Source: Desulfofalx alkaliphila DSM 12257 (GTDB lineage: Bacteria; Bacillota; Desulfotomaculia; Desulfotomaculales; Desulfohalotomaculaceae). Taken from it: DNA of 64,000 nucleotides. Under the pieces are notes generated by a model. The model had not been told where the DNA came from. It did no database searches and was given only the letters and a program-made list of their open reading frames with translations. The stretch lies in assembly GCF_000711975.1 (NCBI RefSeq), contig NZ_JONT01000015.1, positions 1 to 64,000 of the forward strand. Direction: 5' to 3'. Each line of letters starts with the position of its first letter. Within the stretch, counting starts at the first letter, position 1. Below, one piece after another: positions 41,148 through 49,081 of the stretch. Made by a program: the position numbers and the translations under genes.

Positions 41148-42002
41148 ATGGAAGTTATAAGGGCAAAGGCCTGTGCAAAAATAAATCTTACCTTAAAGGT
41201 GTTAGGAAAAAGGAATGACGGTTATCATCAGGTGGAAATGATCATGCAATCATTAAAATTGCATGACGAGATGGTCTTTTATCCCGGTGGTGCCGGTATA
41301 GAATTGGCTGTGGAAGGGGCTGTTCCCCCGGGGGAAGATAATATTGTATATCAGGCCGCCCGGCTCTTAATGCAGTATAGCGGCCGGCAAAGGGGAGCCT
41401 CTATTACCTTGAAAAAAAATATACCGGTGGCAGCCGGCCTGGCGGGGGGATCCGCCGACGCGGCAGCCACCCTTTTGGCATTAAACAAATTGTGGGATTT
41501 AAAACTTACCGATAAAGAGTTGTTTATGTTAGCGGCAAAGCTGGGTTCTGACATTCCCTTTTGTTTAATGGGGGGTACCGCCTTGGCCGGGGGACGGGGA
41601 GAAGAACTGACCAAGCTTTCCCCGGCACCGGAAATGGGAGTGGTGTTGGTAAAGCCCCCCTTTGGTGTATCAACCGCCCAAATATACGGGGAATATGATG
41701 CGTCAAAGGCCGCAGAGGATTTCGGTGCCGTAACGGAGTCAATGATAAATGCCATTAATAAGCGGGATGTTTATGCAATCGCAAGACATTTAACCAATGA
41801 CTTAGAGCAGGTAACGCTAAAGAAATACCCGCTTTTGAAGGAAATAAAAGAAAGGCTGATAAGGGCAGGTGCCTTAGGGGTATTAATGTCGGGCAGTGGC
41901 CCTACCATTTATGGTTTAACCGCTGACCTAGAAAGCGCCCGTGGGGTGGCAAACAATATTAAGCACTTAGACGCTGAGCTTATTGTAACCACCACCGCTT
42001 AA
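41148..42002 (+). CDS. ispE: 4-diphosphocytidyl-2-C-methyl-D-erythritol kinase
   Basis: IspE is the fourth enzyme of the non-mevalonate isoprenoid pathway. The 284 residues show GHMP kinase motifs: AKINLTLKVLGKRNDGYH, PVAAGLAGGSADAAA (ATP loop) and LMSGSGPTIYGL. It opens the conserved block ending in glmU-prs. Confidence 0.96.
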   Translation: MEVIRAKACAKINLTLKVLGKRNDGYHQVEMIMQSLKLHDEMVFYPGGAGIELAVEGAVPPGEDNIVYQAARLLMQYSGRQRGASITLKKNIPVAAGLAGGSADAAATLLALNKLWDLKLTDKELFMLAAKLGSDIPFCLMGGTALAGGRGEELTKLSPAPEMGVVLVKPPFGVSTAQIYGEYDASKAAEDFGAVTESMINAINKRDVYAIARHLTNDLEQVTLKKYPLLKEIKERLIRAGALGVLMSGSGPTIYGLTADLESARGVANNIKHLDAELIVTTTA

Positions 42003-42088
42003 AATAATTTGTAACCATAAAAAATGAATGCAGGAAATTGGATAAAACAAGTATAATTTATTAATACAAAAGTGAGGAGGGTGATTAG

Positions 42089-42790
42089 GTGGATAAATCG
42101 AAAACCCGGTTGTTACCGATTAAACTGGATAACTATAAACCCCTTAGGGAAATAGTTTTTGAAACCCTTAGGGATGCTATTATATCCGGCAAGCTGAGTC
42201 CCGGCGAACGCCTGATGGAAATACAGCTGGCAGAAGAAATGGGCGTCAGTCGTACTCCGGTGAGGGAGGCCATTAGAAAGCTGGAGCTGGAAGGTTTTTT
42301 GGTTATGGTGCCCCGCAAGGGTGCCTATGTTGCCGGCATATCCATGAAGGATATAGTGGATGTTTTTGAGGTGCGTGCCGCCTTGGAGGCTTTGGCCGCC
42401 GGACTGGCTGCCGAGCGCATTACCGACGAGGAACTGGATAAACTGGAGCGCTCCATTGTTTCTATTTCAGAGGTTTCTGACGGAAGGGACCTTGACCAAA
42501 TAGTAGAGCGGGATACCGGTTTCCATGAAATCATATATAAGGCCAGTAGAAACGAAAAGCTGGTACAGATTATTATTAATCTAAAGGAACAAATACAAAG
42601 ATTTAGGGCCACTTCACTGGCCTTGCCCGGAAGATCAAAAATGGCGGTTGAAGAACATAAAAAAATAGTGGAGGCCTTATCGGCCCGTGATGTGGAACTG
42701 GCATCTAAATTGGCCCGTAAGCATATTGAAAATGCTGAAAACAGCATGTTGAGTTCTATTAAAAAACTGAAGGAGTCTGAGGATGAATGA
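42089..42790 (+). CDS. GntR-family regulator, FadR subfamily
   Basis: The 233 residues have the N-terminal winged helix (LRDAIISGKLSPGERL, then VSRTPVREAIRKLE) and a C-terminal all-helical FCD domain (DVFEVRAALEALAAGLA, later HEIIYKAS and EEHKKIVEAL) with the usual His/Asp metal ligands. FCD regulators sense small organic acids. It stands where Bacillus has purR and overlaps the nucleotidyltransferase gene by 4 nt, so that enzyme may be linked to its regulon. GTG after GAGGAGGG. Confidence 0.93.
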   Translation: MDKSKTRLLPIKLDNYKPLREIVFETLRDAIISGKLSPGERLMEIQLAEEMGVSRTPVREAIRKLELEGFLVMVPRKGAYVAGISMKDIVDVFEVRAALEALAAGLAAERITDEELDKLERSIVSISEVSDGRDLDQIVERDTGFHEIIYKASRNEKLVQIIINLKEQIQRFRATSLALPGRSKMAVEEHKKIVEALSARDVELASKLARKHIENAENSMLSSIKKLKESEDE

Positions 42791-43545
42791 TAGATGCCCT
42801 GGTGTTGGCCGGTAGTCCCAATGACGGACCCCTAAAAAGTTGCAGTGGAGCTAAATATGAAGCCCTAATCCCCATAGGCAAACGGGCAATGGTTGAGTAT
42901 GTTGTGGATGCACTTACTCAAACACCCAGTATTGACCGGGTGTTGGTGGTTGGTCCCGATGAGCTGCAGCCCCTTTTGAATCCCACGGGTATTGAAGTTA
43001 TATCTGCCAAAAACACCGTAATGGAAAATGTCTTGGCGGGTTTTGAATTGTTGGCGGATTCAAAAAAGGTACTGGTGGTTAGCTCGGATATACCGTTGTT
43101 AACATCAGAATCTATTGATAAATTTATTGACCTGTGTAAAAAAAGCCAGGCGGATTTATATTTTCCGGTGGTTACCAAGGAAACGGTGGAGAAAAAATTT
43201 CCCCAAATGGAGAGAACCTATGTAAAGCTTAAAGAGGGTACTTTTACCGGGGGCAATGTTTTTTTGGTTAATCCCCAAATTATGCCCCAATGTTATGAAA
43301 TGGGGCAGAGGTTTATTGATTTAAGAAAAAGCCCACTGAAATTATGCGGCCTGCTCGGTGTAAGTTTTGTTGCCAAATATGTGACCGGCAGATTGACCAT
43401 TAAGGAGCTGGAAAAAAAGGTTTCTTCCCTTCTGGGAGTAACGGGCTCGGCTGTTATATGCCCCTTTCCTGAAGTGGGAGTGGATGTTGATAAGCCCAGC
43501 GACCTTTCATTGGTAATGAAGGCAATGGGTATAGACGGCTGTTAA
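42787..43545 (+). CDS. MobA-like nucleotidyltransferase
   Basis: The 252 residues read as an NTP transferase: LVLAGSPNDGPL, YEALIPIGKRAMVEYVVDAL, VVSSDIPLLT (Asp of the metal site) and GGNVFLVNP. The first loop lacks the usual GxGTRM pattern, so the substrate may differ from classical MobA or GlmU. ATGA overlap with the GntR gene shows translational coupling. The same gene pair precedes spoVG in related anaerobes, as far as I recall. Confidence 0.85.
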   Translation: MIDALVLAGSPNDGPLKSCSGAKYEALIPIGKRAMVEYVVDALTQTPSIDRVLVVGPDELQPLLNPTGIEVISAKNTVMENVLAGFELLADSKKVLVVSSDIPLLTSESIDKFIDLCKKSQADLYFPVVTKETVEKKFPQMERTYVKLKEGTFTGGNVFLVNPQIMPQCYEMGQRFIDLRKSPLKLCGLLGVSFVAKYVTGRLTIKELEKKVSSLLGVTGSAVICPFPEVGVDVDKPSDLSLVMKAMGIDGC

Positions 43546-43601
43546 TTCACCCTGCCTATTGAAAAAATATATAAATAATTTTATAAACCCACTGGAAAAA
43601 A

Positions 43602-43628
43602 GAAGGAATTTTGACCACGATGCAGAAC
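43602..43628 (+). promoter_or_regulatory. SigH-type promoter of spoVG
   Basis: GAAGGAATT matches the SigH -35 RNAGGAWWW exactly; 11 bp later GCAGAAC matches RNNGAAT at six of seven positions. B. subtilis spoVG is a model SigH gene. Confidence 0.65.
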
Positions 43629-43686
43629 AATAATCTAACAAAAATTTACCGGAATTGTTTATTAAGGGAAGGTGGTGAAGAATATC

Positions 43687-43953
43687 ATGCATGTTACTGA
43701 CGTCCGGGTACGTAAAATTCTTCCCGATGGCAAAATGAAAGCAATCGTATCAGTTACCTTAAACGATATGTTTGTTATTCACAATGTAAAAGTTGTGGAA
43801 GGCCAAAACGGGCTATTTGTGGCAATGCCCAGCAGTAAAACCCCAGACGGGGAGTACAGGGACATTGCTCACCCAATTAACTCTCAAGCCAGAGAAATCA
43901 TTCAATCTGCTGTTTTAGATGCCTATAACTCTGCTCATGATCAAGCAATTTAA
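43687..43953 (+). CDS. spoVG: RNA/DNA-binding septation regulator SpoVG
   Basis: SpoVG delays asymmetric division and binds nucleic acids. The 88 residues are nearly canonical: [11 protein letters not shown], then [17 protein letters not shown] and [22 protein letters not shown] 43687 gives the family N-terminus; a GTG 15 nt upstream overlaps the AAGGTGG ribosome site. Confidence 0.96.
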   Translation: MHVTDVRVRKILPDGKMKAIVSVTLNDMFVIHNVKVVEGQNGLFVAMPSSKTPDGEYRDIAHPINSQAREIIQSAVLDAYNSAHDQAI

Positions 43954-43970
43954 TAGGACTTATTTTATTA

Positions 43971-43998
43971 AAGGGAGCAAAAACTGCTCCCTTATTAT
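43971..43998 (+). terminator. Terminator after spoVG
   Basis: AAGGGAGCA and TGCTCCCTT form a 9-bp stem followed by ATTATATTT. Confidence 0.75.
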
Positions 43999-44121
43999 AT
44001 TTAGCAGGATTATAATGTAGCAAAATGTCAAAACATAGAGGAATAACGATTGTTTATGTTGAATGTTACTTTGTTGGTTGATGCAAATAAAAATAGCTTA
44101 TTCATTGAAGGGGGGTCCTAA

Positions 44122-45486
44122 ATGCGGCTTGCGGCAGTAATTCTAGCAGCAGGTAAAGGCACCAGAATGAAATCCGCACTGCCTAAGGTGTTACATAAGG
44201 TGGGCGGCAAGCCGATGTTGGGACACGTACTGGATGCTGTTGTTAGGGCCGGAGTGCAAAAAAAGGTTGTGGTTGCGGGCTATGGCGGTGAAGAGGTAAA
44301 AAGCTACGTGGGAGATCTTGCCCAGGTGGTGTATCAAGAGCAGCAGCTGGGCACTGCCCATGCTTTACTGCAGGCCAAGGATCTTTTTACCGACTTTTCC
44401 GGCCACCTGCTGGTGGTATGCGGAGATACACCCTTAATTACATCCGACACCTTAAGTATGCTTGTAAGAGAGCATATTGATAATAAGGCGGCTGCCACTG
44501 TACTTACTGCCTTTGTGGATGACCCCACCGGTTACGGCCGAATAATTAGAAATGATTATGGTGGCCTTAGCCGTATTGTGGAGCAGAAGGATGCCTCGGC
44601 AGAGGAGTTGCAGGTTAAAGAAATCAATACGGGGGTATATTGTTTTGCCCTTTCAGGTTTGTTTGAAACCCTGCAGCAGATAAGGCCGGCCAATGCCCAA
44701 GGGGAGTACTACCTTACCGATATTATTGAAATTTATAACCGGCGCAATTTAAAGGTGGCTGTGTGTTCCGGCGCCGATATTAACGAGGTGATGGGTGTAA
44801 ATAACCGTCGCCAATTGGCTGCCGTGGGTAAGGTGCTCCGGGACCGGGTGCTGAACAGGCTAATGGACGAGGGTGTTACGGTAATTGACCCGCAGAGCAC
44901 CTATGTGGACAGCACTGTTATTATTGAACCCGATGCTGTGCTGTATCCCGGTTCAATAATTGAAGGCAGCACTAAAATAGCAAGCCAAGCGGTAATTGGT
45001 CCTAACACACGGATAGTAGACAGCACGGTGGCTCAAGGTTGCCAGATACAGTATTCTGTGGTGCTGAACAGTGAAATTGGTTCCGGTTGTTCGGTGGGCC
45101 CATATGCCTATATTCGTCCCGGCACTAAATTGGGTGCCGATGTTAAAATAGGCGACTTTGTTGAAGTTAAAAACTCAGTGGTGGGCAAGAAGAGTAAAAT
45201 CCCACACCTGTCATATATCGGTGATGCGGTGATCGGGGTGGGAGTTAATGTGGGGGCCGGTACCATCACTTGCAATTATGACGGCGTCAATAAGCACATT
45301 ACTGAAATTGAAGACGCTGCCTTTATTGGCAGCAATACCAACCTGGTTGCCCCTGTAAAGGTGGGGAGCGGGGCTGTGATTGGTGCAGGCTCAACCATTA
45401 CCAAAGACGTGCCCCAGGGTGCCCTGGGTCTGGCAAGGGGTAAACAGGTGAATAAGGAAGGTTGGGCCCGGAAAAAGGGTAAATAG
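44122..45486 (+). CDS. glmU: Bifunctional UDP-N-acetylglucosamine pyrophosphorylase / glucosamine-1-phosphate acetyltransferase
   Basis: GlmU makes UDP-GlcNAc for peptidoglycan. The 454 residues show the uridyltransferase loop [15 protein letters not shown] and GDTPLI, then from about residue 250 a left-handed beta helix with hexapeptide repeats and the acetyltransferase His in [14 protein letters not shown] after AAGGGGGG. Confidence 0.97.
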   Translation: MRLAAVILAAGKGTRMKSALPKVLHKVGGKPMLGHVLDAVVRAGVQKKVVVAGYGGEEVKSYVGDLAQVVYQEQQLGTAHALLQAKDLFTDFSGHLLVVCGDTPLITSDTLSMLVREHIDNKAAATVLTAFVDDPTGYGRIIRNDYGGLSRIVEQKDASAEELQVKEINTGVYCFALSGLFETLQQIRPANAQGEYYLTDIIEIYNRRNLKVAVCSGADINEVMGVNNRRQLAAVGKVLRDRVLNRLMDEGVTVIDPQSTYVDSTVIIEPDAVLYPGSIIEGSTKIASQAVIGPNTRIVDSTVAQGCQIQYSVVLNSEIGSGCSVGPYAYIRPGTKLGADVKIGDFVEVKNSVVGKKSKIPHLSYIGDAVIGVGVNVGAGTITCNYDGVNKHITEIEDAAFIGSNTNLVAPVKVGSGAVIGAGSTITKDVPQGALGLARGKQVNKEGWARKKGK

Positions 45487-45573
45487 TGTTTAGTTTCTGT
45501 AATGGGTGTGTTGCTAAATGCGGTCAGTGACGCAGCAAACATTGTATTTTTATTATATTTGGAGGTAAAGCAG

Positions 45574-46527
45574 ATGTCTTCGGGAAACAGACGACTGAAA
45601 ATTTTTAGTGGTAATGCCAACAGCAAACTGGCTCAAGAAATATGTCAATATCTTGGTGTGGCTTTGGGTGACTCCCAGGTCAAAAGATTTAGTGACGGGG
45701 AAGTACAGGTTAAAGTTGACGAAAGTGTGCGGGGGTCCGATGTTTTTATTATACAGCCCACCTGCACCCCTGTTAATGAAAACCTTATGGAACTGCTCAT
45801 TATGATTGATGCCATGCGCAGGGCTTCGGCAAGGCGCATTACGGCAGTTATTCCCTACTACGGTTATGCCCGGCAGGACCGCAAGGCCCGGGCCAGGGAC
45901 CCCATCACCGCCAAGTTAACGGCAAACCTGCTTTATGCAGCGGGAGCCAGACGGGTAATTACCATGGATTTACACGCCGGCCAAATACAGGGCTTTTTTG
46001 ATATTCCGGTGGATCATTTGCCGGGGGTACCTATTTTGGCTGAGTATTTTATGCAAAATCAAATTGACGACCTGGTGGTTGTTTCCCCGGATATTGGTGG
46101 AGTAACACGGGCCCGGGACTTAGCGGAGCGCTTGCGGGTGCCCCTGGCCATTGTTGATAAGCGCCGTCCCGAACCCAATGTGGCAGAGGTAACCAATATT
46201 ATTGGTAACATTAAAGACAAGCGGGTAATTATGATTGACGACATTATAGACACTGCGGGCACCATTACCAAGGGTGCCGAAGCCCTTTCGGAGCGCGGTG
46301 CAAAGGAAATTTACGCCTGCTGTACCCATCCGGTCTTGTCGGGGCCGGCGGTGGAGCGGTTGAAAAACTCTGTAATTAAAGAGTTGGTCATTACCAACAC
46401 CATTCCCCTTACCGAAGAAAAGATGTTCGACCGCATAAAGGTGCTTTCTGTGGCCCCCATACTAGGGGAGGCAATTATTAGGGTACACGAAGACTTATCT
46501 GTGAGCAAATTGTTTGATATAATGTAA
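45574..46527 (+). CDS. prs: Ribose-phosphate pyrophosphokinase
   Basis: Makes PRPP from ribose 5-phosphate and ATP. The 317 residues contain the flexible loop [17 protein letters not shown], the PRPP motif [13 protein letters not shown] and [14 protein letters not shown] follows GGAGG; upstream in-frame starts lack a site. glmU-prs-ctc order is as in Bacillus, interrupted here by a minus-strand PRC gene. Confidence 0.97.
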   Translation: MSSGNRRLKIFSGNANSKLAQEICQYLGVALGDSQVKRFSDGEVQVKVDESVRGSDVFIIQPTCTPVNENLMELLIMIDAMRRASARRITAVIPYYGYARQDRKARARDPITAKLTANLLYAAGARRVITMDLHAGQIQGFFDIPVDHLPGVPILAEYFMQNQIDDLVVVSPDIGGVTRARDLAERLRVPLAIVDKRRPEPNVAEVTNIIGNIKDKRVIMIDDIIDTAGTITKGAEALSERGAKEIYACCTHPVLSGPAVERLKNSVIKELVITNTIPLTEEKMFDRIKVLSVAPILGEAIIRVHEDLSVSKLFDIM

Positions 46528-46573
46528 AAAGGAAGGAGACCGGGGCTTAATGGCCGGTCTCCTCGTCCTTTTC
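46526..46573 (+). terminator. Terminator after prs
   Basis: GGAGACCGG pairs CCGGTCTCC, with outer AAAAGGA/TCCTTTT pairing. On the minus strand it overlaps the end of a candidate small gene. Confidence 0.75.
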
Positions 46574-46684
46574 CCTGTTTTCGCTGTCCTCTTGCAGTAT
46601 GGAAAACCTATCGGCGGAACGGTTGGAGAAACCCGATAAAAAATCATCGGGCCGATGGGTAAAATCACCAACCAATTTAAGCAC
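46547..46684 (-). CDS. Candidate small protein downstream of the PRC-barrel gene
   Basis: A 45-codon frame (GTG start preceded by GCGGGG) encodes a product with FTHRPDDFLSGFSNRSADRF and an acidic tail. The frame stays open upstream to a CTG at 46747 that overlaps the PRC-barrel stop (CTGACTGA), giving a longer 66-codon reading with a basic start. The protein-like composition suggests coding, but neither start is standard. Confidence 0.35.
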   Translation of the reverse strand: MLKLVGDFTHRPDDFLSGFSNRSADRFSILQEDSENREKDEETGH

Positions 46685-46739
46685 CCCCGCAAGTGTAATC
46701 TGAGGGGATTTGCCTCCCCTGACCTTATACTTTCCGCCT

Positions 46740-47528
46740 TCAGTCAGATTTATTTATCCTGTCGTTACTTGGCCGGTCAGCCTCCCCTTGCTGTTTATCA
46801 TCCGGGCTTTGGGCATCCTTTACCCCTGGACTGTCATGGGGGGTGATATTTTCACTGTGATGATGGCCGCAACTGCAGGGTTCATCACTTGTTTTACCTT
46901 GTTTTTTAAACTGTTCCAGTTTTTTATTGATACTGCCCGTTACTTCTTTGGTTTTAACCAGGGTGCTTTCCCAAAGACTGCTGCCGGTATCTTTAATGGT
47001 TTTCATTGTTTCGCTCAAGCCGCCGTCCACCTTAATGAGATTGTCGGCGGCATCATTGCCGGCAATTAACAGTTCCCGGCCAATGGTTTGCACAAAGGCC
47101 ATATCTAAAAAGGCCCGGCCGGAGATAAGGCCGTCAATGAAACTGCCGGACAGCTCTAGGCCCACAATGGCCCCCTTGTCCGTATCAAGGTAAAACTCTT
47201 CCACCACCCCCAGCAATTTGCCGTTTTCGGCAACCACCTTGGCCTGTATTACCCCGTGTTTGTCTTTGGTTAGCTTAACAATATCCGGCAGCCCTGATCC
47301 CTTTTGTACGTTGCTGCTTTGGTCTATGGTAATGGCATCGCTTCCGACGCTGTGCACCTTGCCGTAGGGAATAAACTTTTGCTCTTTAAACCAGCCCCTT
47401 TGTTCAATTACCAATGCGGCAATGGATTTGCTGTCAGGATTTATCACCAGCTCCTTAACCCGGCCAATTTGCTGCCCTTCGGCCAAGCTGATAACCGGCA
47501 TGCCCACAAGCTGTTTGCTCTTAATCAT
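46740..47528 (-). CDS. PRC-barrel domain protein
   Basis: The 262 residues carry two PRC-barrel repeats (KSKQLVGMPVISLAEGQQIG and the stretch around VVAENGKLLGVVEEFYLD), an amphipathic helical part and a polar tail with a CSCGHHH cluster that may bind metal. PRC-barrels occur in RimM and photosynthetic or sporulation proteins (YlmC/YmxH type). ATG follows GGGGGG by 6 nt. It is the only long minus-strand gene between 41 and 64 kb. Confidence 0.85.
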   Translation of the reverse strand: MIKSKQLVGMPVISLAEGQQIGRVKELVINPDSKSIAALVIEQRGWFKEQKFIPYGKVHSVGSDAITIDQSSNVQKGSGLPDIVKLTKDKHGVIQAKVVAENGKLLGVVEEFYLDTDKGAIVGLELSGSFIDGLISGRAFLDMAFVQTIGRELLIAGNDAADNLIKVDGGLSETMKTIKDTGSSLWESTLVKTKEVTGSINKKLEQFKKQGKTSDEPCSCGHHHSENITPHDSPGVKDAQSPDDKQQGEADRPSNDRINKSD

Positions 47529-47642
47529 CTTTATCCCCCCTGGGTCCATGGCTCTTCTAATTCATGATATGCTCGTACAAAGTTTGATATGACCCGATTC
47601 AGGCAATAATATAATTAGTTTAAATGTTACAGGAGGGTTTTC

Positions 47643-48311
47643 ATGGAAGACATTAAGTTGCAAGTGGAAAATCGCGTGGGCAAAGGGCGCCATGCCCGCA
47701 ATCTTTTGGCTAAAAAGGGGAAAATACCGGGCGTCATTTACGGTAAAGAAATGGGCAGCATGTCAGTGGCGGTGGATGCCCTGGAGCTGGAGAAGATTGT
47801 TAACAATTTTGGCACCGGCAGGCTGGTTAATTTAAAGTTTAAAGATGCGGAAGGGGAAAGTTTGCAGGTGATGGTTAAAGACCTGCAGCAGCATCCCATC
47901 CGGCGGGAAGTAACCCACGTGGACTTTCAAAAAATAAACCTCCACGACAAGGTTAAGACCACCACCAGAATTAGGCTGGTGGGTGAAGCGGAGGGGGTAA
48001 AAAAGGGCGGAACGGTTCAACAGCAGCTGTGGAATGTTGAAATAGAGTGCCTTCCCACGGCAATTCCCGATAACATCACTGTGGATGTATCGGCCCTGGA
48101 CTTGGGTGAAAGCCTTTATGTTTCCGATTTACCGGCCACCGGGGGAGTGGAAATAGCCACCGACCCCGAAACATTAATTGCAACGGTGGTGCTACCGCGG
48201 GCAGCTGAGCCTGAAGCCGTGGCGGAAGAAGGGGAAAGCGCCGAAGCCGATGAAACTGAAAAGGCGGCCGCCGATGAAGGGGACAAGGAAAACAACAACA
48301 AGGGGGCTTAG
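47643..48311 (+). CDS. rplY: 50S ribosomal protein L25/general stress protein Ctc
   Basis: The 222-residue CTC form has an N-terminal 5S-rRNA-binding L25 domain (RVGKGRHARNLLAKKGKIPGV) and a C-terminal TL5 beta domain (TTTRIRLVGEAEGVKKGGT), then a very acidic Glu/Ala tail of about 35 residues. ATG follows AGGAGGG. It stands between prs and pth as in Bacillus. Confidence 0.96.
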   Translation: MEDIKLQVENRVGKGRHARNLLAKKGKIPGVIYGKEMGSMSVAVDALELEKIVNNFGTGRLVNLKFKDAEGESLQVMVKDLQQHPIRREVTHVDFQKINLHDKVKTTTRIRLVGEAEGVKKGGTVQQQLWNVEIECLPTAIPDNITVDVSALDLGESLYVSDLPATGGVEIATDPETLIATVVLPRAAEPEAVAEEGESAEADETEKAAADEGDKENNNKGA

Positions 48312-48328
48312 CACAAAACAACTTCCGG

Positions 48329-48358
48329 TTGTCATGTTAAGGACTGTTGGGTTACAAT
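48329..48358 (+). promoter_or_regulatory. Possible SigA promoter of pth
   Basis: TTGTCA, 18-bp spacer, TACAAT, 32 bp before the pth start. Confidence 0.5.
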
Positions 48359-48390
48359 TACAAGGTAATATGGCAATATACGGAGGTTGA

Positions 48391-48948
48391 ATGATGAAAA
48401 TGATAGTGGGGCTGGGAAACCCGGGTTCTAACTATTCCCAAACCCGCCATAATGTGGGCTTTATGGCGGTGGACTTGCTGGCAAAAAAACTGGGGACAGA
48501 AGTAAGTAAAAATAAGTATAAGGCATTAATTGCTGAAACAAAAATAGATAAGCAAAGGGTATTATTGGTGAAGCCGCAGACCTATATGAACTTAAGCGGG
48601 GAGGCGGTGGGCTCCCTGGCCCGCTGGTACAAGATAGCTGCCCAGGATGTGGTGGTGATTTATGATGATATGGATTTAACCTTGGGCAGACTGCGCATCA
48701 GGCCCCAGGGCGGTCCCGGCGGCCACAACGGCATGAAATCTATTATTGCCCACTTGGGCACCAATAACTTTCCCCGCATTCGTATTGGCATCGGTCGTCC
48801 CGCCGTGGATGCCGTCAATTATGTGCTGGGCAAATTCTCTACCGAAGAATGGGACCAAATGGAAAAAACACTTGCCTTGGCGGCGGAGGCGGCAGAGGCC
48901 TTGGTGATGCATGGTATTAATACCGCCATGAACAAATATAATGGTTAA
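48391..48948 (+). CDS. pth: Peptidyl-tRNA hydrolase
   Basis: Recycles peptidyl-tRNA. The 185 residues show GLGNPGSNYSQTRHNVGF (catalytic His), KPQTYMNLSGEAV and DDMDLTLGRLRIR, then GGHNGMKSI. Two adjacent ATGs follow CGGAGG; either can start. Confidence 0.97.
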   Translation: MMKMIVGLGNPGSNYSQTRHNVGFMAVDLLAKKLGTEVSKNKYKALIAETKIDKQRVLLVKPQTYMNLSGEAVGSLARWYKIAAQDVVVIYDDMDLTLGRLRIRPQGGPGGHNGMKSIIAHLGTNNFPRIRIGIGRPAVDAVNYVLGKFSTEEWDQMEKTLALAAEAAEALVMHGINTAMNKYNG

Positions 48949-48973
48949 TATATAAGCTCTCTGTTGCCAATTA

Positions 48974-49003
48974 TTGACCGTCAGCAAGAGGGTAATATAT
49001 AAT
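48974..49003 (+). promoter_or_regulatory. SigA promoter of mfd
   Basis: TTGACC, 18-bp spacer, consensus TATAAT. Transcription would start near 49010, about 70 nt before mfd. Confidence 0.65.
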
Positions 49004-49049
49004 GGGAGTGCCTGTTATGACTCAAGATAATGTTACAAAAGGAGTGAGA

Positions 49050-49078
49050 GGGCTTTAGCAGTTGCTAAAGTCCTTTTT
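49050..49078 (+). terminator. Terminator-like hairpin in the mfd leader
   Basis: GGGCTTTAGC and GCTAAAGTCC form a 10-bp stem with a 4-nt loop, followed by TTTTT, only 4 nt before the mfd ATG. It could end pth transcripts, attenuate mfd, or bring AAAGGAGTG (49038-49046) close to the mfd start by folding. Confidence 0.7.
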
Positions 49079-49081
49079 GTG

